A stretch of 43,910 nt of DNA. Source: Bacteroidales bacterium. Lineage in GTDB: Bacteria > Bacteroidota > Bacteroidia > Bacteroidales > UBA932. Under the pieces are notes generated by a model. The model was not told the DNA's origin and ran no database searches. It saw nothing but the letters and a program-made list of their open reading frames with translations. A program made the position numbers and the translations under genes. Below are positions 21,570 through 29,167 of the stretch, piece by piece. Location of the stretch: positions 1 to 43,910 of the forward strand of contig JAFZVQ010000041.1 in the NCBI GenBank assembly GCA_017617715.1, read 5' to 3'. Position 1 is the stretch's first letter, and every line of letters starts with the position of its first letter.

Positions 21570-22958
21570 TTAAAAGGGATTCTGGGGCGGGGCGAAATCG
21601 TAGAAGGTCTTGTAGGGGAACCTGCGGGGCGCTCCCGGCTTGTCGGGATAGAAGTCGGGCATCTCGTCCACGCGGGCCTTGAGGGGCGCGAGGCGCTCCT
21701 GCAGCTCCGCAGGGGCGTCTTTCCACTGCAGAGGGCTCTTGAACTCCGGATCCGTGCGGTAGTTGTAGATGCGGCCGTCCCAGAAGTAGGCGTAGTCGTC
21801 GTCCATGGCGTAACGGGAGGCCTTGGGCGACGGGGTGGTGGGCCAGAGGGGGTTGAAGTGGACGAGCACCAGGTCCTTGCGCACCGGCTCGCGCCCGCAG
21901 ATTTCGGGGTAGAGGCTCACTCCGTCGAGCTTCCAGTCGGCCGGAATCTCCACGCCGGCTATGTCGGCGATGGTGGGCATGATGTCGGTGAGGTCGACCA
22001 GGTGGTCGCTCACGCGCCCGGCGAGGCGGTCGCCCCAGGTGATTATGAGCGGCACGTGGGTGCCGAGGTAGGTGGGCTCACCCTTGCCGCCGCGGTATTC
22101 GTGGCCGTCGGAGTGCTTGGAGAGGATGCGGGTGGAGGTGCCGTTGTCGGTGGCGAAGATGAAGACTGTGTTGTCCCAGACGCCGCGGTCCTTTAGTTTC
22201 TGCACCATGGCGCCGACCTGCTTGTCGAGGTACTTCACCATGTATTTGAAGTAGGCGGTGTCGGCTCCGGCTGTGAAGCGGCTGTCGTAGCAGTCGTCCC
22301 ACTGGGCGTCGTCGGGGGTGGTGGTGTGGGGAGTGTGGACCAGCGGCTCTGTGTAGTAGAGCAGGAAGCGTTCGCCGGCGTCAACCTTGCGGTCGATGTA
22401 GTCGAAGGCGTAGTCCTGCATGGCGTCGGGGCCGTAGATGGCGAAGTCGTAGCGCTTGCCGTTGTTGTCCCACATGCTGTTGGCGTAACGGTCGGTCTGG
22501 CGCGGGCCGCGGCTCTCCATGTACATCTCCACCTGCGAGCAGAACGATTCGTCGAAGCCGGCCTTGGGCAGCATGGCGCGGCTCCGTCCGAGCTGCCATT
22601 TGCCCACGATGGCGGTGCCGTAGCCGGCTTGTTTTGCTACCTGGGCAAAGGTGTGCTCGTCTTCGTTCATGTAGCCGAAGGCCACGTAGTTGCGGTCGTT
22701 GTAGAGGCCCGTCATCACCTGCACGCGGGAGGGGGAGCTCAGCGGCTGGGCGTTCATGTTGGTGTAGCGTATGCCCTGTGAGGCGAGGGCGTCGATGTTG
22801 GGCGTCTCGTATTCTATGCCGCCGTAGCAGCCGAAGCACTCGGCGCCGATGTCGTCGGCGAAGAAGAAGACTATGTTGGGCTTGGCGGGCTGGACTTGGG
22901 ATGTGCAGCCGGCGAGGGCTGCGAGCCCGCCTATGCCTGCCGTGAGTTTACGTATCAT
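21570..22958 (-). CDS. Serine-type sulfatase, outer-membrane/periplasmic lipoprotein, 462 aa
   Basis: It belongs to the type I (formylglycine) sulfatase family, which hydrolyses sulfate esters, typically on host or algal glycans in this phylum. The lipobox Cys18 follows GLAALAG. Metal-binding Asp35-Asp36 sit in FFADDIG. The activation motif reads PLSSPSR (72-78), so the residue converted to formylglycine would be Ser74 rather than Cys, which requires an anSME-type maturase. GKWQLGR, HTPHTT and the ATDNGTSTR block complete the active site. The length is normal. It overlaps the upstream plug-like lipoprotein gene by 4 nt (ATGA), indicating translational coupling. Confidence 0.92.
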   Translation of the reverse strand: MIRKLTAGIGGLAALAGCTSQVQPAKPNIVFFFADDIGAECFGCYGGIEYETPNIDALASQGIRYTNMNAQPLSSPSRVQVMTGLYNDRNYVAFGYMNEDEHTFAQVAKQAGYGTAIVGKWQLGRSRAMLPKAGFDESFCSQVEMYMESRGPRQTDRYANSMWDNNGKRYDFAIYGPDAMQDYAFDYIDRKVDAGERFLLYYTEPLVHTPHTTTPDDAQWDDCYDSRFTAGADTAYFKYMVKYLDKQVGAMVQKLKDRGVWDNTVFIFATDNGTSTRILSKHSDGHEYRGGKGEPTYLGTHVPLIITWGDRLAGRVSDHLVDLTDIMPTIADIAGVEIPADWKLDGVSLYPEICGREPVRKDLVLVHFNPLWPTTPSPKASRYAMDDDYAYFWDGRIYNYRTDPEFKSPLQWKDAPAELQERLAPLKARVDEMPDFYPDKPGAPRRFPYKTFYDFAPPQNPF

Positions 22959-23371
22959 TTTTTCTTGGTTTTGATCACGATTGCGCCGCCGGCGGGTATG
23001 GTGCCGAGGATGGCCGCGCTGTCTTTGTCGAGCACGGATATGAGCTGGATGTCGCTGAGCTTGACGCCGCTGATGCTTTTGGCTTCGGCGCCGTCTATCA
23101 TGATGATGGCTTTGTCGAAGCGGGCGAAGTCGGTCACGTTGTCCTGCAGGAAGGCGTTGGTGTCGTTCTTGTAGCGGCTCACGTCGTCCGCCGTGGGGCC
23201 GTAGCCCTTCACGGAAGAGAGCTTCTTGGCTATGGCGGTGTTTTTGGCCTGGGCCTGGGCTTCGGCTTGGGTGCCGGTGTTCTTGAGCTGGTTGTTGGCC
23301 TGGTAGCCGGGGCCGCAGCCGGCAGCGAGCATGGTGGCCAGCGCCACGATTGTCAGGAGTCTGTTTCGCAT
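22955..23371 (-). CDS. Stand-alone TonB-receptor plug-like lipoprotein, 138 aa
   Basis: The signal peptide ends at Cys19 (MLAAGC). After an Ala/Gln/Asn-rich linker (~22-55), the last 75 residues resemble the plug region of SusC/TonB-dependent receptors: AIIMIDGAEAKSISGVKLSD, then ISVLDKDSAAILGTIPAGGAIVIKT, equivalent to the IDG...I-SI-VLKDASAAAIYGSRGANGVI-ITT pattern. There is no beta-barrel. The free-standing size suggests an adaptor or gating accessory to a receptor encoded elsewhere. It starts the leftward operon and is coupled to the sulfatase. Confidence 0.75.
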   Translation of the reverse strand: MRNRLLTIVALATMLAAGCGPGYQANNQLKNTGTQAEAQAQAKNTAIAKKLSSVKGYGPTADDVSRYKNDTNAFLQDNVTDFARFDKAIIMIDGAEAKSISGVKLSDIQLISVLDKDSAAILGTIPAGGAIVIKTKKK

Positions 23372-23389
23372 ATCGTTTATGTATTTAAT

Positions 23390-23471
23390 CGTTCTCCGGC
23401 CGTAAATTTAAAGATTTCGCCCGACTTTATCAAGAGGTGGCGGTCTCCTCGTCATGCCCGACCTGATCGGG
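23390..23471 (+). repeat. Dispersed direct repeat, copy 1 (~82 bp)
   Basis: It begins CGTTCTCCGGCCGTA, includes GATTTCGCCCGACTTT and CTCCTCGTCATGCCCGA, and ends with the small hairpin CCCGA-cctga-TCGGG. It matches 23892-23975 with only a few differences and small indels. Confidence 0.75.
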
Positions 23472-23638
23472 AATTCCTTCGGCTGTCATTCTGAGCGTAG
23501 CGAAGAATCTCGTAGCGAAGAATCTCCTGGGTGGGACTGTGGTGAAAGGTCGCAGAATCTAAAGACAATGCGCTGAAATAGGCCATATAAGGGAAGTGTT
23601 GTGTGGGCTCAATGTCATGGCTAACCAAGGCACCCGAT

Positions 23639-23718
23639 AAAAAACATAAGAGCACGTCCTCCAGGAGGAACCATGCTCTTATTTATGATCCACGGCCGAT
23701 TCGACGACCGATCACTTG
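23639..23718 (-). ncRNA. Candidate small RNA with its own promoter and terminator, ~80 nt
   Basis: Start and end are both defined by sequence signals on the minus strand. A complete promoter (TTTG, 19 nt, TATCTTTG) places the start near 23718. A strong hairpin (outer stem ATAAGAGCA/TGCTCTTAT at 23646-23654 and 23674-23682, inner palindrome TCCTCC-A-GGAGGA) is followed by six T residues (23644 to 23639). An upstream hairpin (GGTCG...CGGCC) adds structure. There is no ORF. The promoter-hairpins-terminator layout recalls the Bacteroidales-1 RNA motif in general plan. I cannot confirm membership. Confidence 0.55.
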
Positions 23719-23724
23719 CCAACA

Positions 23725-23755
23725 CAAAGATATAACAATAAATTATATCTCCAAA
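23725..23755 (-). promoter_or_regulatory. Complete Bacteroidota promoter of the small RNA
   Basis: Minus strand: TTTG (23752-23755), a 19-nt spacer, then TATCTTTG (23725-23732). Both boxes and the spacing match the phylum consensus exactly, and no protein-coding gene lies downstream. Confidence 0.65.
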
Positions 23756-23802
23756 ATAATATTTTTTGTATCGCATAAATACCGCCACTTGATGTAAATG
23801 AT

Positions 23803-23889
23803 GCCCTCCGGGTGCGGGAGAGCGTGATTCGCACCCGGGGTGAGGAAAATGCTGCCCTCCGGGTGTAGGAGAGGCTGATTTGCACCCGG
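23803..23889. repeat. 51-nt tandem duplication of a hairpin unit
   Basis: Units at 23803-23838 and 23854-23889 both start GCCCTCCGGGTG and end GCACCCGG, offset by 51 nt. Each can fold through CCGGGTG/CACCCGG. Copy 1 has a perfect 9-bp stem (23808-23816 with 23830-23838). Confidence 0.7.
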
Positions 23890-23891
23890 GT

Positions 23892-23975
23892 CGTTCTCCG
23901 GCCGTATATTATTTAAGATTTCGCCCGACTTTCACAAGAGCTGGCGGTCTCCTCGTCATGCCCGACCTGATCGGG
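23892..23975 (+). repeat. Dispersed direct repeat, copy 2 (~84 bp)
   Basis: Second copy of the repeat at 23390-23471. It is followed by a CATCTCCCCGCC stretch instead of copy 1's AATTCC, and then by a GTCATTCTGAGCG motif, as in copy 1. Confidence 0.75.
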
Positions 23976-24276
23976 CATCTCCCCGCCGGGTGGGGAAGGC
24001 CCCGAGCCCTGTCATTCTGAGCGCAGCGAAGAATCTCTCCCGGCGACTGAAGGTACAATCCCTGACACCTTCAGCCTTGAAAACCGCCAAAAACAAGGCC
24101 GAAGGTACATCTGCCGGCACCTTCGGGCTATGCTGGGGACGCAATCGGGAGAGAATACGGCATAATCCCTCCCGATTCGAGAAAAAAATGTCCGTTTGGG
24201 AGGGAGTGAGGTGAAAACGCTCCCGAGAGCCTTCCCATTTGTCATTCTGAGCGCAGCGAAGAATCTCTTTTCCGGC

Positions 24277-24400
24277 GGTATAGTGTCCCCTGGCTCCACC
24301 TTCGCAGCTTCGCTGCTCGTCCCTGATCCGCTGCTTCGCATGCGGAATGGACCCATTCATAGGCCATGGGCGGCCACGTTCCGCCAGGGGACACTATACC
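24277..24400. repeat. Large hairpin/MITE-like element with 18-bp terminal inverted repeats
   Basis: GGTATAGTGTCCCCTGGC (24277-24294) is the exact reverse complement of 24383-24400. The 88-nt interior contains smaller inverted repeats (CAGCTTCGCTG, GGCC-ATGGGC-GGCC). There is no ORF and no clear target-site duplication. Confidence 0.7.
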
Positions 24401-24483
24401 TCTAAACAAATCATCTCCAAAACTATCAGTGACATGCCAGTTGGATTGTTAGTCGGCAACTTGTGGCGTATCCGGACAGAAAT

Positions 24484-24514
24484 AAAAAAGGCCGGGCACT
24501 TTCGCGCCCGGCCT
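24484..24514 (-). terminator. Terminator of the 1098-aa lipoprotein gene
   Basis: On the minus strand, an AGGCCGGGC/GCCCGGCCT stem (24489-24497 with 24506-24514) with an 8-nt loop is followed by six T residues. It lies about 40 nt beyond the stop codon at 24553. Confidence 0.85.
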
Positions 24515-24552
24515 CGGAAGAGTTATAACTCAATTATTCATTGAGTTGAGAT

Positions 24553-27500
24553 TTAATTGATTACAACGTTCGTGTAAGTAAGAGCCGGATCGGTAACTTC
24601 TTGTCTGTGGGTCACTACGTCTCCAATCAGATCGGCATCCACAGGAGGATTCGACAAAGCTACAGGAGTGCCATTGATATTGGCGGAAGAGAGAATTGTG
24701 AGAGGCTTGCCGGCTGCGCCAAGAGTATAGTAGGCGGCCATCTCTGTTCCATCGTCTTCAAAGCCTCCGAAAAGGATACCAGCAGTTATACCGCTGCCCG
24801 AAATTGAGCCTCCTAAGGTGAAATCCTTTATGGTGTTTTCGCGGTTGGCACGGCCAAAGACCAGACCGGAGAAGAAGTCCCCCTGAGTGTTAGTCGCCGT
24901 AATATTGCCGGAGAAATAACCTCCAGTAATGGATGCACTGCCGTAAGCGGCAAAACCAGCGACTTCTGTGCCATCAGCGGCTCCGTTAACAGTGATGTCA
25001 CCGGTATTAAAGCAATCGGTGAAAGAGCCGAAGAGCGCTCCGTTAATGGCACCGACACGGACCTTGGCAGGAGCATTGACAGTGATATTACCGCTATTGG
25101 AGCACCTTGTCAGGTCGTTTCCGGAACTGGAATACACTCCCTGAACTCCTCCAATATAACTGTAAGCACCCGTATAAGTAAAGTTGGATACATCAATACT
25201 GCCGGAATTAGAGCAATCTGTAAGATCGGAATCAGTTTCCATGGATCTGGCAAGTACGCCACCGACATACATTATGCTTGGCATATTGCACCCGTCAATT
25301 GAAATAGACTTGTCATTGCTGCATCCGGTCATTTTGTTTGAATATCTGAACGCTCCAACAACGCCGCCTATTGCAGACGCATCTGAATCCTTGTCCAGTT
25401 TGACAGTGATTTCCCCATGATTTTGACAGTTAGATACTGTTGCCGTATTTGCATCAGCATAAATATAACCAATAACACCCGAAATGAAATTGACGTATTT
25501 CACTCCATTAATGTTCTTTCTTGTGACCGACAGATCGGCGTAATTTGTACAATCGGAAGCCGGACCATAACACATACCGACAAGGGCCCCCAGTCTGGTA
25601 GTAGCTGCCAAGTCATATACAGTTATTGAAGAACCTGTCTGGGCAGAGCACTCGGAGATTGAGCCTCCTGCACCTAAATATCCGACTATTCCTCCAAAAT
25701 TCAAAGTTGAACTTGCCTGATTGGTGGTCAAAGTTGTGGCATCAAATGAAAGTGTAATCGTGGCTCCCAGATTGCAATTCTCAACGGGTTTGGTAGTCTG
25801 ACCGACAATACCACCTATATGGGAAGTTTTGGAAGCATCTGCAATATTCATCGTAGGGGCGAGATTGTCACAGTCGACGAGTCTGGCAAGCGTATAACCA
25901 ACGATTCCTCCAAAAGTATGACCGGATCCGGCAGTCGCATCAATAGTCGTGTTGATTGTAATGGCGCCGTAATTGTCGCAGTTTTGCACAAGGGTGGTGT
26001 TGTCTCCGACCACTCCGAAACATCCTCCGCAATTAGGGACTTTTGTTCCAAAAGACCCGGTTGCAAACTCCGAATCGGTACCTCCGTTTGAGAAATCACC
26101 TGTAAGACTCACCGCTCCGCGATTTATGCAGTCCTTTGCAGTAATTGCGGCAGTGCCGCCCAGGCCACCGGCAATTCCGCCGACAGAAGGACGGGCATTA
26201 GCCACGGTCATTCTGCTGGTTAATGATACTTCTCCTTCATTGGTGCAAGAATCAAGTGCACACTCACCGACGCCGATGATGCCGCCTAAGTTAAAATATC
26301 CACCGGTCGCGCCATTCCAGTTAGCAGAGATTTTTCCGCTGTTGTGGCAGCTCAAGATGGTACCGTAGTTCTTTGTGTACCCGCTCTTTTTAGAAGAAGA
26401 GCCAGCATTCAATCCAGTACAGCCAACTATGCCACCGATATATACGTTCCTTAAAACTTTACCAGTTCCTTCTTCCAAGCCGTTAACGGTGATGTTGCCA
26501 TGGTTTGTACAGTCCTTTACTCGCACATTGGTGGACGGGGCGATGAAGACACCTACTACACCGGCTACATACTGGGTTTTTTTCACGGATCCCATGACGA
26601 AATCAGTGTTGATAGCACCATAATTATGGCAATCTTCGACGCGTGAGGAATTTACTTCCATCCTGCCGACTATTCCGGCAAGGGAGCGCTGATCGGTGAG
26701 CGTACCGTTAGCCGTAATAGGAGCTCTGTTTGTCACACCTGAGACTGTGCCTCCGGAAAGAAGTTTAGTTACAGGACCGAAATTGCCACTCATAGGCACA
26801 GACTCAAAAGCACAGGAAGCGTCAATTGTGAAGTTCTTGACTGTTCCGGTAACGGTAGCAAACATGGAGACGCCCCCATTGCTCGTCCAGTGGCTGATGG
26901 TGTGGTGCTGGCCGTCGAAGAGGTTGGCGAAGGAGGCGCGGGTGGTGACGGTCTGGCTGCTGAGGTCGAGGTCGTTTACCACGTAGGCGTCTTTGGCGGT
27001 GTCGTCGTCGAGGAAGGCGACGAGTTCGGCGCCGTTCTCGATGACGCAGACTTCAGCGCCCTTGTCGGTGGCGCCGAGGGCGCCGAGCTTGCGGCCCTGG
27101 CCGGGAGTGCTGAGGTCGAGGTCGGCGGTGCCGGAGACGAAGCGTCCGGTGCCGGCGGTGATCTGGGATGCGGTCCTGGTGAATACGCGGATGCCGTGGT
27201 ACACTGCAGGCTTGACTGCGATCCAGTAGCCGGAACCGGCAGATACGTTGGTGGGGTCGCAGGTCACGGATGCGGAGGCGCCGGTCATGGTGGCGGTGGC
27301 GTCATCGTTGGTGTGGATGATCACACGTGCGACGTCGTTGCCGGCGTTGACCCTGAGGAAACTGACGGCGCTTGTGAAGTTGAAGTCGGCGCCGTTGTCG
27401 GAGGTGGCGGTGGCCACGAGGGTTGCCGGGTCGATGCTCTTGCCGGCCGGAATGGTCTGGACGGCGGGAATTGTGTATTCATCGGCCGAAGCGCCCGCTG

Positions 27501-27849
27501 CGGAAGCCGGGAATATGCCCTTCACGGGCACGAAACCGGAAGGTACCGGGCCGGTGAACGTGGCAACGTCGGTGTCGGCGCCGCCCGTGAGGCCGAGAAC
27601 TTCTTTATTGTTGCTGGCGTCATAGACGGCAAGCTGGTCGCCGTCGGCCCATTTCCAGGTGTAGCCGTCGGCATCGTCGATATAGGCTTTGGTGCCGTCG
27701 AACCTGGCGGTGATGGTAAGGGTCACCATCTCAGTGACTGCCTGCTCGCCGGGGTTGTCGGCGGGGGTGTCGGGAAGGATTTCAGAAGGCGTGCATGAAA
27801 CGAGCACGGCTGCGCAGAATGCTGCGAAAATCAGAAGATGCTTTTTCAT
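24553..27849 (-). CDS. Large surface lipoprotein: fimbrillin-like N-terminus plus beta-helix repeats, 1098 aa
   Basis: The lipobox is LVSC (Cys19). Residues ~40-270 form a fimbrillin-like domain (GTKAYIDDADGYTWKWADGDQLAVYD, SGYWIAVKPAVYHGI). From about 285 to 1050 there are some fifteen to twenty irregular repeats of 35-50 residues with the pattern GGIVG------ -DC-N-G-I-----, for example VAGVVG, VGGIAGGLGG, FGGIVGYLGAGG, IGGVVGAF and IGGVQGVY. This is typical of a right-handed parallel beta-helix related to GLUG-type repeats. Such proteins act as adhesins or polysaccharide-binding surface proteins, but the ligand is unknown. It is preceded at 11 nt by a 48-aa leader-type peptide and followed by a strong terminator. 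Confidence 0.85.
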   Translation of the reverse strand: MKKHLLIFAAFCAAVLVSCTPSEILPDTPADNPGEQAVTEMVTLTITARFDGTKAYIDDADGYTWKWADGDQLAVYDASNNKEVLGLTGGADTDVATFTGPVPSGFVPVKGIFPASAAGASADEYTIPAVQTIPAGKSIDPATLVATATSDNGADFNFTSAVSFLRVNAGNDVARVIIHTNDDATATMTGASASVTCDPTNVSAGSGYWIAVKPAVYHGIRVFTRTASQITAGTGRFVSGTADLDLSTPGQGRKLGALGATDKGAEVCVIENGAELVAFLDDDTAKDAYVVNDLDLSSQTVTTRASFANLFDGQHHTISHWTSNGGVSMFATVTGTVKNFTIDASCAFESVPMSGNFGPVTKLLSGGTVSGVTNRAPITANGTLTDQRSLAGIVGRMEVNSSRVEDCHNYGAINTDFVMGSVKKTQYVAGVVGVFIAPSTNVRVKDCTNHGNITVNGLEEGTGKVLRNVYIGGIVGCTGLNAGSSSKKSGYTKNYGTILSCHNSGKISANWNGATGGYFNLGGIIGVGECALDSCTNEGEVSLTSRMTVANARPSVGGIAGGLGGTAAITAKDCINRGAVSLTGDFSNGGTDSEFATGSFGTKVPNCGGCFGVVGDNTTLVQNCDNYGAITINTTIDATAGSGHTFGGIVGYTLARLVDCDNLAPTMNIADASKTSHIGGIVGQTTKPVENCNLGATITLSFDATTLTTNQASSTLNFGGIVGYLGAGGSISECSAQTGSSITVYDLAATTRLGALVGMCYGPASDCTNYADLSVTRKNINGVKYVNFISGVIGYIYADANTATVSNCQNHGEITVKLDKDSDASAIGGVVGAFRYSNKMTGCSNDKSISIDGCNMPSIMYVGGVLARSMETDSDLTDCSNSGSIDVSNFTYTGAYSYIGGVQGVYSSSGNDLTRCSNSGNITVNAPAKVRVGAINGALFGSFTDCFNTGDITVNGAADGTEVAGFAAYGSASITGGYFSGNITATNTQGDFFSGLVFGRANRENTIKDFTLGGSISGSGITAGILFGGFEDDGTEMAAYYTLGAAGKPLTILSSANINGTPVALSNPPVDADLIGDVVTHRQEVTDPALTYTNVVIN

Positions 27850-27860
27850 AAGTCCGTCGT

Positions 27861-28007
27861 TTAGCTAAGTGAATATTCTTCTTCATTTTCGTCAAAGATG
27901 ACGTTCGGGGCCGAATTGGGCCCTGAGGTACAGAGGATCGCTTCCAGAGGGAAGCCCATGATCCTACACCACGGGGATGCGTAGTCTAGTGTGCTTAAAT
28001 GCTTCAT
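27861..28007 (-). CDS. Short leader-type peptide preceding the 1098-aa lipoprotein, 48 aa
   Basis: The ORF starts at MKHLSTLDYASP (28007), after an AT-rich leader (TAATAACGTATAAATATAACTTATTA), and stops 11 nt before the lipoprotein ATG. The peptide shares a plan with the 45-aa peptide at 5988: a basic start, Y-x-S-P, ten or so residues, [VL]E-x-[AI]-L-[AC]-[LT]-S (LEAILCTS here), and an acidic EEE tail (DENEEEYSLS). There is no signal peptide. I infer translational coupling or a peptide partner of the lipoprotein. The frame open up to 28094 lies over the promoter and is not used. Confidence 0.6.
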   Translation of the reverse strand: MKHLSTLDYASPWCRIMGFPLEAILCTSGPNSAPNVIFDENEEEYSLS

Positions 28008-28093
28008 AATTAATAAGTTATATTTATACGTTATTAGTCGTTCCAAGGGGCGCCGGCACACGCCGGAGCCTTCGGGCGCGCGGGCCTGAACCA

Positions 28094-28101
28094 CAAAGAT
28101 A
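28094..28101 (-). promoter_or_regulatory. -7 box for the leader peptide/1098-aa lipoprotein operon
   Basis: TATCTTTG on the minus strand. The transcript would carry a ~75-nt untranslated leader containing a CCGGC-GTGT-GCCGG hairpin (around 28049-28062) before the 48-aa ORF. Confidence 0.55.
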
Positions 28102-28118
28102 GATAATATTTGTAAAAA

Positions 28119-28817
28119 CTATCCTTTTTTCTGGCAATTTTTGCACAGCCTGATGCCGCCGACGGCGAGGAGGGTCTGGGCGAGAAGGTAGGTGCTCATC
28201 ACGCCGAAGCCGCTCATGAAGGGGCTGAGGGAGCCGAAGTTGCGCACGGCGATAAGGCTGTCGGAGAAGGTGAAGAGCAGGGCGCCGCACAGGATTATCC
28301 ACCATGTCGCGCCGCCGAACCTGAGCACGCCGGCCAGGCCGCTGAAAATCAGCATCATGAGTGCCAGGGCGTAGATGCCCATGGGGGCCAGCATGACGCC
28401 GTTCACGCCTATGATCAGGGCGAGGGCTGCTGCGGCAGCGATGGCGCCGGCGATGGCCGCAACCCAATGCCAGAGCTTGAGGCCCTTCCAGGATATGCCG
28501 CCGAACAGGGACATGTAGAAGATATGGCCGATGAGGAAGAGAACTATTCCTCCGGCGAAGAAGGCGAAGCCCTTGCCTATCAGCATGGTGTCGCCGGCGA
28601 AGCCGAAGAGCTGGGCGGTCATCAGAAGGGCGGCCTGCCTGCCTGGCACTATGCCCCGGCACAGAAGATAAGCTAACGTGGTGATGCAGAGAAGCGGCAT
28701 CAGGGCGGGCTTCACAATACGCTCCAGTTCGCCTTCGCTCAGGCATCCTGCAAGATTGAGCACACAGCACACCGCAAAGAACACGGCGGGAATTATCCAA
28801 AGTTTCAGTTTTCTCAT
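28119..28817 (-). CDS. YhhN family integral membrane protein (lysoplasmalogenase-like), 232 aa
   Basis: Seven to eight hydrophobic segments span the protein. The family hallmarks are present: FGFAGDTMLIGKGFAFFAGGIVLFLIGHIFYM (about 72-104) with the conserved Asp and His, and FTFSDSLIAVRNF (about 183-195). YhhN/TMEM86 proteins hydrolyse the vinyl-ether bond of lysoplasmalogens in animals, and bacterial members are poorly characterised. Plasmalogen metabolism is plausible in an anaerobe but not shown here. The C-terminal CKNCQKKG tail is Lys/Cys-rich. The -7 box TAATTTTG lies at 28837-28844 (minus). Confidence 0.85.
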   Translation of the reverse strand: MRKLKLWIIPAVFFAVCCVLNLAGCLSEGELERIVKPALMPLLCITTLAYLLCRGIVPGRQAALLMTAQLFGFAGDTMLIGKGFAFFAGGIVLFLIGHIFYMSLFGGISWKGLKLWHWVAAIAGAIAAAAALALIIGVNGVMLAPMGIYALALMMLIFSGLAGVLRFGGATWWIILCGALLFTFSDSLIAVRNFGSLSPFMSGFGVMSTYLLAQTLLAVGGIRLCKNCQKKG

Positions 28818-28863
28818 AACGAATCCGATTTGTTTACAAAATTATAATTAATTTTACATACTT

Positions 28864-29166
28864 ATGGGATTATTCAATTTTTTCGGCGAAAGCGAGCACC
28901 GGGTGTTCAATTACAAGCCAATATACTACGATCCGGAAGAAGAGAAGCGTAAACAGATGTTCGGCGCCGTGGACGGCACGCTCGAGAAGGAAAAGAAGGA
29001 GGGTACCTACGTGCCCGGTTCCTACATCAAGGGCTCCCTGCGCGACGGCGCCTACAGCCGCACCCGCACCCACCTGGGCAAGACCCACACCATCATCGGC
29101 ATCATCAGCCTGCTGCTGATAGTGGCGATCCTGTATTTCATTGCCAAATTCTATTCGATGCTGTAG
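28864..29166 (+). CDS. Small tail-anchored membrane protein upstream of mutL, 100 aa
   Basis: A charged cytoplasmic N-terminal part (MGLFNFFGESEHRVFNYKPIYYDPEEEKRKQMF, then a Lys/Glu-rich linker) is followed by a single C-terminal membrane segment (IIGIISLLLIVAILYFIAKF, ~76-95). This organisation and its position immediately before mutL (1-nt gap) suggest a conserved Bacteroidales hypothetical protein. No enzymatic motif is visible. It is the first gene of the operon running to 32716. Confidence 0.75.
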   Translation: MGLFNFFGESEHRVFNYKPIYYDPEEEKRKQMFGAVDGTLEKEKKEGTYVPGSYIKGSLRDGAYSRTRTHLGKTHTIIGIISLLLIVAILYFIAKFYSML

Positions 29167-29167
29167 G

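Larger units (their letters stand above)
23372..24552. other. 1.2-kb non-coding, repeat- and hairpin-rich region
   Basis: No convincing gene is present; the short ORFs here have no coding character. It holds an ~82-bp dispersed direct repeat (23390-23471, 23892-23975) and three copies of a 27-nt motif, GTCATTCTGAGCG-AGCG... (23485-23511, 24011-24037, 24241-24267). It also contains a candidate small RNA (23639-23718), a 51-nt tandem duplication (23803-23889) and a series of hairpins: 24047-24074, 24099-24126, 24143-24177 and 24277-24400. The terminator of the downstream lipoprotein gene closes the region. Confidence 0.8.

Noticed and set aside
24012-24356. Overlapping 114- and 134-aa minus-strand ORFs in the repeat region
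   Set aside because: They read through dispersed repeats and hairpins, including phrases such as SLRSE and FAALRMT that come from the repeated GAGCGCAGCGAAGAATC motif. No coding signature is present.
26890-27798. 302-aa plus-strand ORF, Gly/Val/Ala-rich
   Set aside because: It lies wholly antisense to the well-supported 1098-aa lipoprotein gene. Its low-complexity composition is what the reverse frame of Thr/Ala/Asp-rich codons produces.
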